Shown here piece by piece: positions 19,097-28,790 of a stretch of 64,000 bases of DNA. The stretch is from Isobaculum melis (GTDB taxonomy: Bacteria > Bacillota > Bacilli > Lactobacillales > Carnobacteriaceae). The notes beneath the pieces are model-generated. The model made no database searches. It was not told the DNA's origin and saw only the letters and a list, made by a program, of their open reading frames with translations. Every line of letters starts with the position of its first letter. The stretch's first letter is position 1. A program made the position numbers and the translations under genes. The stretch is from NCBI RefSeq assembly GCF_900111355.1, contig NZ_FOHA01000009.1, positions 43,629-107,628 on the forward strand. The letters are read 5' to 3'.

Positions 19097-19770
19097 TGGT
19101 GTTTTAACGCTTCTTTAACGGCTAATGGGGTTAGCTTTGCTTGATGTGCTGCAACAAAATTGATGACCCATGTCGCATCGGTTTTGGCGTACTCTCTAAG
19201 TGCCCAGCCAATGCCTTTTTGAATAAAAAAGGTTGGATTTTCTTCATTTTGTACAATCGTTTTACTTAACCAGTCAAGATCTGTTTCTTCTTTCCACTGT
19301 AGCTGTAAGGTAATCGCTACGCGTCTATCCCACATATTTTCTGAGGCCATCAGCCAGTTCATTACTTCTGCTAATGGGCTTTTTTGATGGTGTTTAACCC
19401 ATAAACTAATCGGCTTTCTTAACGCATCGACACTATCCCACCAAGCTTTTTCTTGAATAAATGCGAGATAAGGTAGTATCGCAGTCATGTCATTTGGGAT
19501 GCGTTTGATGTTTCTTTCTAACAGGTCAATTGCTGCATAGTGGTATTCTCTTGCTTCTTGTTGGTATAAGGCTTCAAATACTTGAAAAAGTTCAGCTAGC
19601 TCTAGGTTCTTTGAAGCTTTCATTTGCTCCTTGATCAGGGTTCTTCTGTCTTTGGCTGAAATCCCCAAAAAGGAAAAATGATTTTTCATATAAGCTGCCA
19701 TCCCAACTGCTCTGACTGGATCTTGGTTTGCTGTGTAAATTGCGATGATTTCTTTCGTTAAGAGATGCAT
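19093..19770 (-). CDS. AlkD-type DNA 7-alkylguanine glycosylase
   Basis: The 225-residue all-helical HEAT-like protein removes cationic alkylated purines such as 3-methyladenine and 7-methylguanine by family. The characteristic segments AWWDSVDALR (tryptophan and catalytic aspartate), MWDRRVAI and FFIQKGIGWALREYAK are all present. AGGAG precedes the ATG. It directly follows the serine hydrolase gene (stop and start almost adjacent), suggesting co-transcription without an obvious functional connection. Confidence 0.92.
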   Translation of the reverse strand: MHLLTKEIIAIYTANQDPVRAVGMAAYMKNHFSFLGISAKDRRTLIKEQMKASKNLELAELFQVFEALYQQEAREYHYAAIDLLERNIKRIPNDMTAILPYLAFIQEKAWWDSVDALRKPISLWVKHHQKSPLAEVMNWLMASENMWDRRVAITLQLQWKEETDLDWLSKTIVQNEENPTFFIQKGIGWALREYAKTDATWVINFVAAHQAKLTPLAVKEALKHQ

Positions 19771-20787
19771 TTAGTGTTGCTCCTTTTCTTTTAAATAGGT
19801 TTGGACTAATTCAGAACGATTTTCTAAATAACGCTGGTTATTTGCGCTTGGATGGACACGATTAGATAAGAAGATAAAGGCTTCTTGCTTCAAAATATCC
19901 AAAACAATGAAGGTACCTGTATAGCCTGTATGCATTAAAGTTGGATAGGCTGTACCATATGTGCTCGCAGGTAAATAAATCCAGCCCAATGATCGATGAT
20001 TTGTTCCTGTCGGGGTAAAATCATGTACTAAGCCTTCAATGGTGGCACGTTTTAGTAGTGTGGGCTCAATGGCAAAAAAGACTTGTTGGATAAAGACTTC
20101 AATATCATCTAAGGTGGTAAATAAACCTGCACTGCCACAATGTTCTTTTAAAGTATAGGCTTTTGGATCATGCACCACACCTCTAATTAGCCCTCTTTTG
20201 GCATGGTTTTCTGTAGGAATGCACTGCTGTTGCTCTTTTGGCTGAAAGGTACTCTCTTCCATATGAAGTGGCTTGAGCACATGTTTTTCAGCATTCTCCC
20301 ACACGGTTTCTCCTGTTAGCTCCTCAATGATAAAGCCTAAGAGGATAAATCCGGTATCTGTATACTTCATTTTTTCGCCAACAGCGGTTCCACCTTTTAA
20401 GGCTAAGATGGCTTGCTTTAATTCTTGAGCCGTTAGCTGGTCTCGATTGGGAATGAAGCCATCAATATCAGAAGTGTGTGTCAGTAGATGTCTAATGGTA
20501 ATTCTTGGATCTTGGAAAGTGGTTAAAATTTGGTTAATGGGGGTATCTAATTGAATTTTTTGGGCTTCCCATAATTGTAGTATCCGCGTCGTGGTGCAAA
20601 TGACTTTAGTTAAGGAGGCCACATCATATTGCATCTTTGGTTTTAAGGGTTCTTTATTGGGATAAAGGCTGGCCCATCCATGATGAAATTGCTGGCTTTC
20701 TTTGCCTTTAATAAAGCTGAAGCTCACACCTGGAATCGTCTGTTCTGCTAGCATTCGATTGATGATTTGTTCTGTTTTAGGATACAT
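19771..20787 (-). CDS. Serine hydrolase, beta-lactamase/class C-like family
   Basis: The 338-residue protein has the SxxK motif (ASLTKV, about residue 57), a YxN-like motif changed to YTD (KYTDTGF), and the KTG-like HTGYTG near the C-terminus. These make it a penicillin-binding/esterase-like family member rather than a proven beta-lactamase. No signal peptide is visible, so it is probably cytoplasmic. AAAGGAGACAG precedes the ATG. Its substrate cannot be told from the sequence; esterase or peptidase activity is possible. Confidence 0.85.
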   Translation of the reverse strand: MYPKTEQIINRMLAEQTIPGVSFSFIKGKESQQFHHGWASLYPNKEPLKPKMQYDVASLTKVICTTTRILQLWEAQKIQLDTPINQILTTFQDPRITIRHLLTHTSDIDGFIPNRDQLTAQELKQAILALKGGTAVGEKMKYTDTGFILLGFIIEELTGETVWENAEKHVLKPLHMEESTFQPKEQQQCIPTENHAKRGLIRGVVHDPKAYTLKEHCGSAGLFTTLDDIEVFIQQVFFAIEPTLLKRATIEGLVHDFTPTGTNHRSLGWIYLPASTYGTAYPTLMHTGYTGTFIVLDILKQEAFIFLSNRVHPSANNQRYLENRSELVQTYLKEKEQH

Positions 20788-20830
20788 CGACTGTCTCCTT
20801 TGCTGTTCATTTTTTCTTTATTATAGCATT

Positions 20831-20871
20831 AAAAAAGAAACGAAAACATCCTCTGGATATTTTCGTTTCTG
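20831..20871 (-). terminator. Terminator after the amino-acid permease gene
   Basis: A stem of AGAAACGAAAA...TCC with GGA...TTTTCGTTTCT is followed on the minus strand by TTTTTTAAT. Confidence 0.85.
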
Positions 20872-20876
20872 GTAAT

Positions 20877-22313
20877 TTAAATTTGAATAATGCCACTAAT
20901 TAAACCGATTACTGCTACAGCTGCGCCGGTAAAAATAAAAATTACTGCAACCCATTCAATTTTATTAAAAATCGATTTGTTGATTCCTTGTTCTTTTCTT
21001 GCCCGAATATAAACGAAGACGCCTGGCACAAAAAGTAAGGTTAATAATAGAATATATTTAACGCCTGCACTCATCACTGCAAAGATTTGAAAAGCTGTTG
21101 CAAGGTATCCAATCCAAAGTTGCACGGTTCTTTCACGGCCTTTAGGCTGCGTTTTCATATATTTTATTTGATACATGGTCACAAAGAGGTAGGAAACTAA
21201 TACCACACTTGCGACTAAAGAGGTTACAAATTGGTAGGCTTGTGCTGAAATCAAAAAGGTAAACATAAAGAGCTGAATGGATAAGCTCGTAATAAATAAT
21301 GCTTTTGCAGGTGCACCATGTTGATTTAAAGCACCAAATACCTTTGGAAACAGCCCTTGCTTGGCTGCAATCATGGCTGTTTCACCTGGTAGAATAGTCC
21401 AAGAGAGCCAAACACCTAAAATTGAAATGGATAGGCCTCCACAGATAAAGGCTGCACCCCAGCTCCCTACTATTTTTTCAAGGACAAAGGCCATCCCTGG
21501 TTTTGGTAGTTGTGCTAATTCAGCCTGTGACATGACACCAAAAGATAGTAAGGTAACAAAAATATAGACAATTAAAACAGCTGTTACCCCAATGACTGTT
21601 GCACGTCCAACATCTTTTTTGCGACGCGCTCTGGCAGATAAGATTGTTGCGCCTTCAATCCCAACAAATGAGAAAATCGATATCAGCATTGTTGATTTTA
21701 CTTGCCCCATAACATCACCAAATTCAAACTGATGTGAGAGTGTGCCCCAGAAGTTCATGGTGAAAATATTCGCCTTAAAGGCAAGAAAGGCACAGACAAT
21801 AAAAATAAAAATGGGCACTAACTTACAAACTGTGACCACAAAATTAATGACTGCTGCATTTTCTACCCCTTTGGTCACTAAATAATTCAAGACCCATAAT
21901 AAAATACTTGCTGCAAGTATTGAGGGTAAATTTTGACCATCCTCAAAGATAGGAAAGAAATAACTTAAACTGCTCATTAACATCGTTGCAAAAGCGACAT
22001 TGCCTAACCAAATCGATAACCAATAGCCCCAAGCACTGGCAAAACCAGCAAATTCTCCATAGCCTTCTTCCGCATAACGAAAAATACCCGCATCATAATC
22101 AGGTAGCTTATTAGATAAATTTTGAAAACATAAGGCTAATGTTCCTATTCCAACACCTGTAATGAGCCAAGCAATCATCACCGCTCCAGGAGCTGCGCCC
22201 ATTGCCATATCTTTCATTAAATTAAAGATTCCAGCACCTATCGTAGAACCAATTACAATGGTAATTAATGGAAATAATCCTACTTTTGGCTGTTTCTTTT
22301 CTTGATTCCCCAT
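20877..22313 (-). CDS. APC-family amino-acid permease, basic amino acid/polyamine antiporter type
   Basis: The 478-residue protein has about 12-13 transmembrane helices, and the first helix carries the conserved IGSTIGAGIFNL motif of APC transporters. Similarity of pattern is with ArcD/LysP-type basic amino-acid antiporters (segment FSFVGIEGATILSARARRKKDVGRATVIG). There are no arginine-deiminase genes nearby to fix the substrate. GGGAGACG precedes the ATG. A clear terminator follows, so it is monocistronic. Confidence 0.88.
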   Translation of the reverse strand: MGNQEKKQPKVGLFPLITIVIGSTIGAGIFNLMKDMAMGAAPGAVMIAWLITGVGIGTLALCFQNLSNKLPDYDAGIFRYAEEGYGEFAGFASAWGYWLSIWLGNVAFATMLMSSLSYFFPIFEDGQNLPSILAASILLWVLNYLVTKGVENAAVINFVVTVCKLVPIFIFIVCAFLAFKANIFTMNFWGTLSHQFEFGDVMGQVKSTMLISIFSFVGIEGATILSARARRKKDVGRATVIGVTAVLIVYIFVTLLSFGVMSQAELAQLPKPGMAFVLEKIVGSWGAAFICGGLSISILGVWLSWTILPGETAMIAAKQGLFPKVFGALNQHGAPAKALFITSLSIQLFMFTFLISAQAYQFVTSLVASVVLVSYLFVTMYQIKYMKTQPKGRERTVQLWIGYLATAFQIFAVMSAGVKYILLLTLLFVPGVFVYIRARKEQGINKSIFNKIEWVAVIFIFTGAAVAVIGLISGIIQI

Positions 22314-22473
22314 ACATTCGTCTCCCGACTTTTAATTGTTATACATCGCTTCACATTTTACCATAGTTCCCCTAATTGGTCATTCCCCAACCTTTGAAAT
22401 AACGCACAATCTATTCTAAGTGTTGGTTTTTTAAAGATGTCATCATTTATTTGTAAATAATAAGACAACACCA

Positions 22474-22502
22474 TTTACTTACTTTAAGTTAGATGCTATA
22501 CT
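22474..22502 (+). promoter_or_regulatory. Predicted promoter of the nitroreductase gene
   Basis: TTTACT and TATACT are 17 bp apart, 38 bp before the start codon. Short inverted CTTA/TAAG elements nearby may be an operator. Confidence 0.45.
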
Positions 22503-22540
22503 AACGTATGTTAAGAACAAAAAAAGGGGATTAAACAAAT

Positions 22541-23137
22541 ATGACAAACTTTATCGATCACTTAAAAAAAAGACGCTCAATCTACTCAATCGGGGCTGAA
22601 TTACCCATCTCAGAAGCTGAAGTAGAAGCATTAATTAAAGAGGCAGTCAAAGAAAGTCCTTCTTCATTTAACTCACAAACCTCTCGTGTTGTGATTTTAT
22701 TTGATCAAGCACATAAAAACTTATGGAATATTGTAGAAAATACCTTACGTCCATTAACACCTGCTGAAAACTTTCCAGCTACTCAAGGAAAATTAGCAAG
22801 CTTTGCTGCTGGTAAAGGAACAATTTTATTCTTTGAAGACACAGATGTTGTGAAAGCTTTACAAGAACAATTTGAATTATATGCAGATAACTTCCCAGTT
22901 TGGTCTGAACAAGCTAGCGGGATTGCACAACATTCCGTATGGGTTGCTTTAGCTGAAAAAAAAATTGGCGCAAGCTTACAACATTACAACCCAATTATTG
23001 ATGCTGAGGTTGCTGCAACATGGGATATCCCAGCACACTGGAAATTAAGAGGTCAAATGCCATTTGGTAATATCTTAGCTGAAGCTGGCGAAAAAGAATA
23101 TATGGATGATGCAGCTCGTTTCCGTACAATTCGTTAA
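22541..23137 (+). CDS. Nitroreductase-family oxidoreductase
   Basis: The 198-residue protein belongs to the FMN-dependent nitroreductase fold group (YdgI/HBN1-like). The N-terminal RRSIYSIG and the SPSSFNSQTSRVVIL segment bind FMN, and the C-terminal GQMPFGNILAEAGEKEY is the family end pattern. It likely reduces nitro compounds or quinones with NAD(P)H. It has its own promoter and terminator and sits next to a MerR/quinone-reductase unit, which hints at an electrophile or oxidant stress response; this is inference. Confidence 0.92.
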   Translation: MTNFIDHLKKRRSIYSIGAELPISEAEVEALIKEAVKESPSSFNSQTSRVVILFDQAHKNLWNIVENTLRPLTPAENFPATQGKLASFAAGKGTILFFEDTDVVKALQEQFELYADNFPVWSEQASGIAQHSVWVALAEKKIGASLQHYNPIIDAEVAATWDIPAHWKLRGQMPFGNILAEAGEKEYMDDAARFRTIR

Positions 23138-23153
23138 TTAAAAATTTTGAATA

Positions 23154-23198
23154 AAAACTTCTAAAAAGTTAACATACCAACTTTTTAGAAGTTTTTTT
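23154..23198 (+). terminator. Terminator after the nitroreductase gene
   Basis: A perfect 17-bp stem (AAAACTTCTAAAAAGTT and complement) with an 8-base loop ends in seven Ts. Confidence 0.95.
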
Positions 23199-23279
23199 GA
23201 AGTCTAGATTTAAAAACAGCTCTAAATTTGTGTTTACATAAAATATCTATTTACATATAAGACAACATTTAAACCATTG

Positions 23280-23301
23280 ACATTACAGTTAACTATAATG
23301 T
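23280..23301. promoter_or_regulatory. 22-bp near-perfect palindrome, probable MerR operator
   Basis: ACATTA and TAATGT flank AGTTAACT with one mismatched pair. It lies 27 bp before the merR-like start and overlaps TTGACA and TATAAT hexamers, as is usual for autoregulated MerR promoters. Confidence 0.65.
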
Positions 23302-23328
23302 TATGATTCATTCAGAAGGAGGGATACG

Positions 23329-23763
23329 ATGACACACTATTCCATTCAAAAAATGGCTACTTTATTAAATATCAGCAAACAAACGCTCCGCTATTATGAC
23401 ACACTTGGTTTAGTCTCACCTATGCGGAAGGAAAATAATTATCGCTACTACACTGAGCAGGATAAAGATGATTTAACCTGTATTTTATTATTAAAAATTG
23501 GTGGGTTTACTTTAGAAGAAACCGCTCTGATTCTAAAAAACCGACGCAACATCGCTTCCCCAGAAAAATCGTTAGAGAATTCAAAACAGCTTTTACATCA
23601 TAAAAAGCATGAATTATCCCGGAAAATTTCAAGTCTGCAAGGAATTGTTGCACTGATGGAGACAATCATGGTGTCATTGGATCAGCAAGATAATTGTAGT
23701 GAAATAAATGCTTTAGTCAATCAGCTTTATACAAGTATTCTCGAAAATGGAAAGGAATTATGA
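23329..23763 (+). CDS. MerR-family transcriptional regulator
   Basis: The 144-residue protein begins with a MerR winged helix (YSIQKMATLLNISKQTLRYYDTLGL), continues with RYYTEQDKDDL and a coiled-coil dimerisation helix (about 80-115). There is no cysteine pattern of metal sensors; the single cysteines do not form a metal site. AGAAGGAGGG precedes the ATG. The stop overlaps the start region of the quinone reductase gene, so the two form an operon, and the upstream palindrome is the likely operator. Confidence 0.93.
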   Translation: MTHYSIQKMATLLNISKQTLRYYDTLGLVSPMRKENNYRYYTEQDKDDLTCILLLKIGGFTLEETALILKNRRNIASPEKSLENSKQLLHHKKHELSRKISSLQGIVALMETIMVSLDQQDNCSEINALVNQLYTSILENGKEL

Positions 23764-24365
23764 TGAAAAAAAATATATTAATTGTTTTTGCACACCCAAA
23801 TCATACCAGCTTAAATTATGAATTATTATTAAAAACTAAAAATGGCTTTATTGATGAAGGACATGCTGTCACGGTGCTTGATTTATATGAAGAAAAGTTT
23901 GACCCTGTTCTTTATTTTGATGAACAGCATCGTAGACGTGATTTGCAGTATTTAGATGAAACCAAAAAATATCGGGAGCAAATTTCCTGGGCAGATCATC
24001 TGGTCTTTATCTTTCCAATTTGGTGGGGAGCGATGCCGGCAATCATGAAGGGCTATTTTGATAAGGTCTTTACAACTGGCTTTTGTTACAACTTTAAAGG
24101 CTTATTTCCTGAAGGAAAGTTAAAAGGAAAAACGGCTTCGATTATCACAACGGATGATACGTTATCACTCTTTAGAGTCGTTGCGTTACAAGACTATGGG
24201 AATGTCTTAAAAAGACAAATTTTAAGTATCATGACTGGGGTAAAAGTGGTGAAGCATTTTCGCTTTTCTTATGTAAAAGGTAGAGATCAACAGAAAATCA
24301 ATAAATGGCTGAATCAATGTTACCAGCATGCTCAACATATTAAATTTATAAATCAAGCCATTTAA
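23763..24365 (+). CDS. NAD(P)H-dependent quinone oxidoreductase, flavodoxin-like (NQO1/YwrO type)
   Basis: The 200-residue protein has the flavodoxin-2 fold: ILIVFAHPNHTSLN at the N-terminus binds the FMN or FAD phosphate, and FIFPIWWGAMPAIMKGYFDKVF is the family signature. It likely performs two-electron reduction of quinones or similar electrophiles. Two adjacent ATGs occur at 23760 and 23763; the second has better spacing to AAAGGA. The merR-like gene overlaps it and probably controls it. Confidence 0.93.
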   Translation: MKKNILIVFAHPNHTSLNYELLLKTKNGFIDEGHAVTVLDLYEEKFDPVLYFDEQHRRRDLQYLDETKKYREQISWADHLVFIFPIWWGAMPAIMKGYFDKVFTTGFCYNFKGLFPEGKLKGKTASIITTDDTLSLFRVVALQDYGNVLKRQILSIMTGVKVVKHFRFSYVKGRDQQKINKWLNQCYQHAQHIKFINQAI

Positions 24366-24378
24366 ATAGTACATAAAG

Positions 24379-24422
24379 AAAAACGCAAGATTGGTTCAGT
24401 TTCCAATCTTGCGTTTATTTTT
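24379..24422. terminator. Bidirectional terminator
   Basis: A perfect 14-bp stem (AAACGCAAGATTGG and complement) between the quinone reductase gene and the convergent ABC gene, with A and T runs at the two sides. Confidence 0.92.
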
Positions 24423-24429
24423 AAGACAA

Positions 24430-26208
24430 CTATTCAAACACAAACTGACTACGATATAATTCTGCATAAAAGCCATCTTCATCTAATAAGTCAGCATGTG
24501 AACCAGATTCAATGACTTCGCCATTTTTCAAGACCACAATTCGATCTGCATTTAAAATGGTTTTCAAACGATGAGCAATTACAAAGCTGGTTCGGCCACT
24601 AATCACATTATCCATTGCCTTTTGAATCTTGCTCTCTGTTACAGTGTCCACATTACTAGTTGCTTCATCCAGAATCAATAATGAAGGATTGGTAATAATC
24701 GTACGCGCAATACTAATCAATTGTTTTTGACCCGTACTGAAAATATTATTTTCATCGCTAACCTCAGTCTCATATTGCTGCTCTAATTCCATAATAAAGT
24801 CATGAATATGAGCTTGTTTCGCTGCAGCCATTACTTCATCCATTGTCGCTTCTGGCTTACCAAAAGCAATATTGTCTCTAATCGTACCAGAAAAAAGAAC
24901 AGAATCCTGTAAGACAATCCCAACATGCTCTCTTAAAGAGGCTAAGGTTAAATGACGGATATCTGTTCCATCAAAGGAGATATTGCCCTTATCCACATCA
25001 TAGAAACGATTGAGTAAATTCATTACGGTTGTTTTCCCAGAACCAGTTGGCCCTACTAAAGCGACCATTTCGCCTTTTTTCACTTGAATAGAAACATCTT
25101 TTAGAATCGGTGTCCCTTCATTGTAAGAAAAGGAAACATGATCTAATAATACTTCCTCACTAATTCCTTTAAAGGTGCTACCACCTACAGCATCTGGTTC
25201 TTCTGTTTCATCAAAGACATCCATCAAACGACGGGCACCTGTCACAGCAAGTTGCAACATGCTATATTGTGATGAAATTTGTGTTAATGGCATATAGAAT
25301 TGTTGTGAATATTGCACAAACATCACAATTAAGCCTAAGGCAACACTTCTATCTAAGCTCCCATTTAACGCAAACCAGCCACCAAAGAAAATCACAATTG
25401 CAGTGTTTACTAGGGACATTCCTTGCATCACTGGGAATAATAAACCAGAGTATACTTGTCCTTTATACGTTGCTTTTTTAACCGCCTCATTATGTCCAAG
25501 AAAGCCTGCAACAGTCTCTTCCTCTAAACCATTGGTAATGATAATTTTTTGACCAGAAATTTTCTCATCCATATAACCATTTAATTCACCAATTGAGTCT
25601 TGTTGTAAATCAACATATTTTGCTGCTTTTTGAATAATCACAGTTGCAATAATAATCGCAAAAGGAACAGAAGCAATGGTTACCCAAGCAAGCTGTGCAT
25701 TTGCTCTAAACATCATAATCAAGACACCAATCATCAATGCCACATTGGACATGACCTGAATTAATGCTTGATTTAAAGTATTCGAAATATTATCTAAGTC
25801 ACTAGTAAAACGACTTAAGATTTCACCATCATTGTGACTATCAAAGAAACGAATGGTTAATTTCTCAAGTTTGCTAAACAAACCAATACGCATTCTATTC
25901 GTTGCTTTTCCTGTTACTTGCGTCATTAACATGCTTTGGATAAAGGTAGCAATTGAAGATAGCACATAGAAGAGGATCAATAATAGAATGATATGGACAA
26001 AAGTGCTCATATCATCAATTTTTCCACCGGAAGCATTCAATTTACCAAGGTAATTCACTAATTCTTGAATCGCGTCTCCAATATATTGGGGTGCTTTTAC
26101 TTGTAAATAAGTGGCTACAACAATTGATACAATAATGAAGAAAAACTGTAATTTGTACTGTTTTAAATACATATGGAAAAATTTCATACTTTTTACGAGC
26201 TCTTTCAT
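24430..26208 (-). CDS. ABC exporter half-transporter (heterodimer subunit 1, canonical Walker B)
   Basis: The 592-residue protein has a six-helix type I exporter transmembrane domain (about 1-320) and a C-terminal ATPase with Walker [10 protein letters not shown], altered signature STGQKQ, and Walker [13 protein letters not shown] with the catalytic glutamate. The partner gene upstream has the reverse pattern (normal signature, degenerate Walker B), the arrangement of heterodimeric exporters such as LmrCD, EfrAB or BmrCD. GTAAGGAGG precedes the ATG. It probably exports drugs or peptides; substrates cannot be told. A divergent TetR gene probably regulates the pair. Confidence 0.93.
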   Translation of the reverse strand: MKELVKSMKFFHMYLKQYKLQFFFIIVSIVVATYLQVKAPQYIGDAIQELVNYLGKLNASGGKIDDMSTFVHIILLLILFYVLSSIATFIQSMLMTQVTGKATNRMRIGLFSKLEKLTIRFFDSHNDGEILSRFTSDLDNISNTLNQALIQVMSNVALMIGVLIMMFRANAQLAWVTIASVPFAIIIATVIIQKAAKYVDLQQDSIGELNGYMDEKISGQKIIITNGLEEETVAGFLGHNEAVKKATYKGQVYSGLLFPVMQGMSLVNTAIVIFFGGWFALNGSLDRSVALGLIVMFVQYSQQFYMPLTQISSQYSMLQLAVTGARRLMDVFDETEEPDAVGGSTFKGISEEVLLDHVSFSYNEGTPILKDVSIQVKKGEMVALVGPTGSGKTTVMNLLNRFYDVDKGNISFDGTDIRHLTLASLREHVGIVLQDSVLFSGTIRDNIAFGKPEATMDEVMAAAKQAHIHDFIMELEQQYETEVSDENNIFSTGQKQLISIARTIITNPSLLILDEATSNVDTVTESKIQKAMDNVISGRTSFVIAHRLKTILNADRIVVLKNGEVIESGSHADLLDEDGFYAELYRSQFVFE

Positions 26209-26210
26209 TG

Positions 26211-27926
26211 TTACGCCTCCTTACCTTTTTGAGTTTCATAAATTTCTTGATAAACAGGGCTTTCCTTCAATAGGGTTCGATGATCCCCCACATTGACTAA
26301 ATGACCGTCATCTAGCACTAAAATACGGTCTGCTTTGACCACTGAAGAAATTTTTTGTGCAATAATAATCGTTGTTGTATCATTTAATTCTTTATTTAAA
26401 GCTTCTTTGACTAATTTTTCAGAATTGGCATCCAGTGCGCTGGTACTATCATCTAAAATTAAAACTTTAGGATCACCAATGACACCACGTGAAATCGATA
26501 AGCGTTGTTTCTGACCACCGGAGTAGTTGCTACTTCTTTCAGCAACCGGAGCATCAAAAATTTCCGCTCTTTTTTCAATAAATTCTTTTGCCTGTGCAAT
26601 CCCAGTGGCGCGTTCCATATCTGTTTGGGTCGCATCTTTTTTACCTTGTTTCAAGTTATCGGCAATGGTTCCAGAAAAGAGAATCGCACGTTGTAAAACT
26701 AAAGCCACTGATTCGCGTAAATTCTTTTTATTCATTTTTTTCAAATCAATCTCTCCAACAAGGACTTCTCCTTCTGTTGGATCATATAAACGTGGAATCA
26801 GCTGTGCTAAGGTTGATTTACCTGCCCCTGTTGCCCCAACAATCCCAATCATTTCACCTGGTTCAATTTTAAAGGAAATATCTTTTAAGGTTGGTACCTC
26901 ATCCCCTGGATAAGTGAAGGTCACATGTTTAAATTCAACACTTCCTGGTAAATCAACCATTGGTGCATTTTCATCATAAGTGATATCTGGCTCTGTAGAC
27001 ATAATTTCTTGCAGTCGGCCTAATGAAATAAAAGCTCTAGAAGACATCATCATCAGCATACCGCCAATAATAATCGACATCATAATTTGCATCAAATAAT
27101 TCATAAAGGACGCAATCGCCCCAATCACTGCTGGATCTGCTTTAACCATTGTGCCAGCAAAATAAATTGCTGCAACAGTTGCCATATTCGCCACAAACAT
27201 GAAGGACGGAATCATAATAGAAAATAAGGTCCCCACAGTGATTGTATGCTTGGTTAAATCATCGCTAACCGCGCTAAAACGTTTTTCCTCATTCTCTTCT
27301 TGAACAAATGATTTTACAACGCGAATCCCTAAAAGATTTTCTTTAGCTAAACCGTTTACTCGATCTAATAATTTTTGAATGATCCCAAAATGCTTACCCA
27401 TTGAGCCAAAAGTAAATTTCACAATCAAAAAGACCAGCACCACTAAGACAATAATAATCCACCATAATTTTGGAATCGTCATTAGCGCTAAGATAAAGCT
27501 CCCAATAAAGAGGATGGGAATTCGAATCAGTGATTGTAAAGAGAGCATCACTAAGTTTTGCACCTGTGTAATATCATTGGTTAATCTAACTACCAAGTTC
27601 CCTGCTGAAAATTTTTCAATATTCGAAAAAGAAAAGGTTTGAATTTTTCTAAACGCACTTTCCCTAATATCTGCACTTGCACCCTGTGCTACTTTCGCCG
27701 CAGTGATTGTATTCAGTATCCCCGCAATTAACCCGATAGCTGCAATCCCAATTAAATAAATACCTGTTTGTTGCATTTTTTCAGAATCATCATTTAAAAT
27801 AGCTTCTAAAACATTTTGTAAAAGCTTAGGCTGCCAAAGCTGTGAAGCAACCATTATGACCACTAAAAAAATAGAAAAAAAAGCTTCTTTTTTATATTTC
27901 TTTAAATGTTGTATTAAAATCCCCAT
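26211..27926 (-). CDS. ABC exporter half-transporter (heterodimer subunit 2, degenerate Walker B)
   Basis: The 571-residue protein has the same domain order as its partner. Its ATPase has Walker [10 protein letters not shown], a normal signature [14 protein letters not shown], and Walker [13 protein letters not shown], in which the catalytic glutamate is replaced by aspartate. With the partner's STGQ signature this produces one degenerate and one active ATP site. GGAGG lies before the ATG. The gene is first of the two-gene operon and faces the TetR gene across an intergenic region with a perfect palindrome. Confidence 0.93.
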   Translation of the reverse strand: MGILIQHLKKYKKEAFFSIFLVVIMVASQLWQPKLLQNVLEAILNDDSEKMQQTGIYLIGIAAIGLIAGILNTITAAKVAQGASADIRESAFRKIQTFSFSNIEKFSAGNLVVRLTNDITQVQNLVMLSLQSLIRIPILFIGSFILALMTIPKLWWIIIVLVVLVFLIVKFTFGSMGKHFGIIQKLLDRVNGLAKENLLGIRVVKSFVQEENEEKRFSAVSDDLTKHTITVGTLFSIMIPSFMFVANMATVAAIYFAGTMVKADPAVIGAIASFMNYLMQIMMSIIIGGMLMMMSSRAFISLGRLQEIMSTEPDITYDENAPMVDLPGSVEFKHVTFTYPGDEVPTLKDISFKIEPGEMIGIVGATGAGKSTLAQLIPRLYDPTEGEVLVGEIDLKKMNKKNLRESVALVLQRAILFSGTIADNLKQGKKDATQTDMERATGIAQAKEFIEKRAEIFDAPVAERSSNYSGGQKQRLSISRGVIGDPKVLILDDSTSALDANSEKLVKEALNKELNDTTTIIIAQKISSVVKADRILVLDDGHLVNVGDHRTLLKESPVYQEIYETQKGKEA

Positions 27927-28001
27927 TTAATTTATTTCCTCCATTTCATTACTCATTTTGTACACTAGTATTTTTAAGCGTTCATGATATAATAGCCTTA
28001 A

Positions 28002-28020
28002 TATTTAACACTGTTAAATA
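28002..28020. promoter_or_regulatory. 19-bp palindromic operator between ABC operon and tetR-like gene
   Basis: TATTTAACACTGTTAAATA is a perfect palindrome around one central base. It lies between the divergent genes, next to a TATAAT hexamer at 27988-27993, so it probably binds the adjacent TetR protein. Confidence 0.75.
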
Positions 28021-28089
28021 GTGCTTTCTTAATTTAGCATTTTCACTTATAAAAAGCAAGAAAAAAAGCTAACCGTAAGGAGAGATAAA

Positions 28090-28767
28090 ATGAGTAAACA
28101 TAAGCTTTCTAGGGAAATGATTATCGAATCCGCTTTCAACTATTTACAGACCACAAAAGATCTAAAAAAGCTCTCCATGCGAAAGCTTGCAGCTGAATTA
28201 AATGTTCAAGCTCCTGCCCTTTATTGGTATTTTAAAAATAAAAATGAGCTGCTTCAGGCTCTAGCTGAAACGATTGCCGAAGCACTACCATTTCCAGATA
28301 AAAAGCAGCCTTGGCAGAGACAAATTGAAGCAGCCTGTACCAATATTTTTGATATTTATCATCAATTTCCTTGTAGTCCTGAAATAATGATGATGACGAT
28401 TCCCTATACAACTGCTCGGATGCGTGCTATCAATCATTTTTTAGAGTTACTAATCGCCTCAGGCTTCTCTCTTGAATTTACCTCTCATTGTGTGGTCTCA
28501 TTTAATAGTTATATTATGGGAGCCATGATGGACTTAGCAGAGGAAAAGAAGTTGCATGCAGAAGTGATTAAGCAGGATGAGCATTTTGAACAAATTTTAA
28601 AGGCCTTTAAGCAGCAATTTGAAGCAAATGATTTTTCTTATATGGAAAAGAGTTTTTCAATCAGAAAAAAGATTTCTGAAAAAGAGTCCTTTATGACAGG
28701 GATTCATTTATTGATTGCTGGTATGGAAGAGCATTTAAGCAAAGAAAAACAAGCAAAGCAGTCGTAA
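28090..28767 (+). CDS. TetR-family regulator with TetR-C type ligand domain
   Basis: The 225-residue protein has a helix-turn-helix at about residues 5-52 (MRKLAAELNVQAPALYWYFKNKNELL), which matches the tetracycline-repressor subgroup (ALYWHFKNK type). The larger C-terminal domain also fits the TetR-C family. GTAAGGAGAG precedes the ATG. It is divergent from the heterodimeric ABC exporter, with a 19-bp palindrome between; the likely role is ligand-responsive repression of the exporter and itself. Confidence 0.92.
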   Translation: MSKHKLSREMIIESAFNYLQTTKDLKKLSMRKLAAELNVQAPALYWYFKNKNELLQALAETIAEALPFPDKKQPWQRQIEAACTNIFDIYHQFPCSPEIMMMTIPYTTARMRAINHFLELLIASGFSLEFTSHCVVSFNSYIMGAMMDLAEEKKLHAEVIKQDEHFEQILKAFKQQFEANDFSYMEKSFSIRKKISEKESFMTGIHLLIAGMEEHLSKEKQAKQS

Positions 28768-28790
28768 ATTACGCCAGCTTTGCTTGTTTT
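28746..28790. terminator. Bidirectional terminator overlapping both gene ends
   Basis: A 14-bp perfect stem (AAAACAAGCAAAGC and complement). It includes the last codons of the TetR gene on one side and touches the stop codon of the VOC gene on the other. Confidence 0.85.

Noticed and set aside
19771..20787. Calling the serine hydrolase a beta-lactamase resistance gene
   Set aside because: It has no signal peptide, and the YxN motif is altered; esterase or other functions are equally possible.
26505..26913. Long plus-strand frames opposite the ABC exporter genes
   Set aside because: They are antisense shadows of conserved ATPase sequence, without ribosome sites or recognisable domains.
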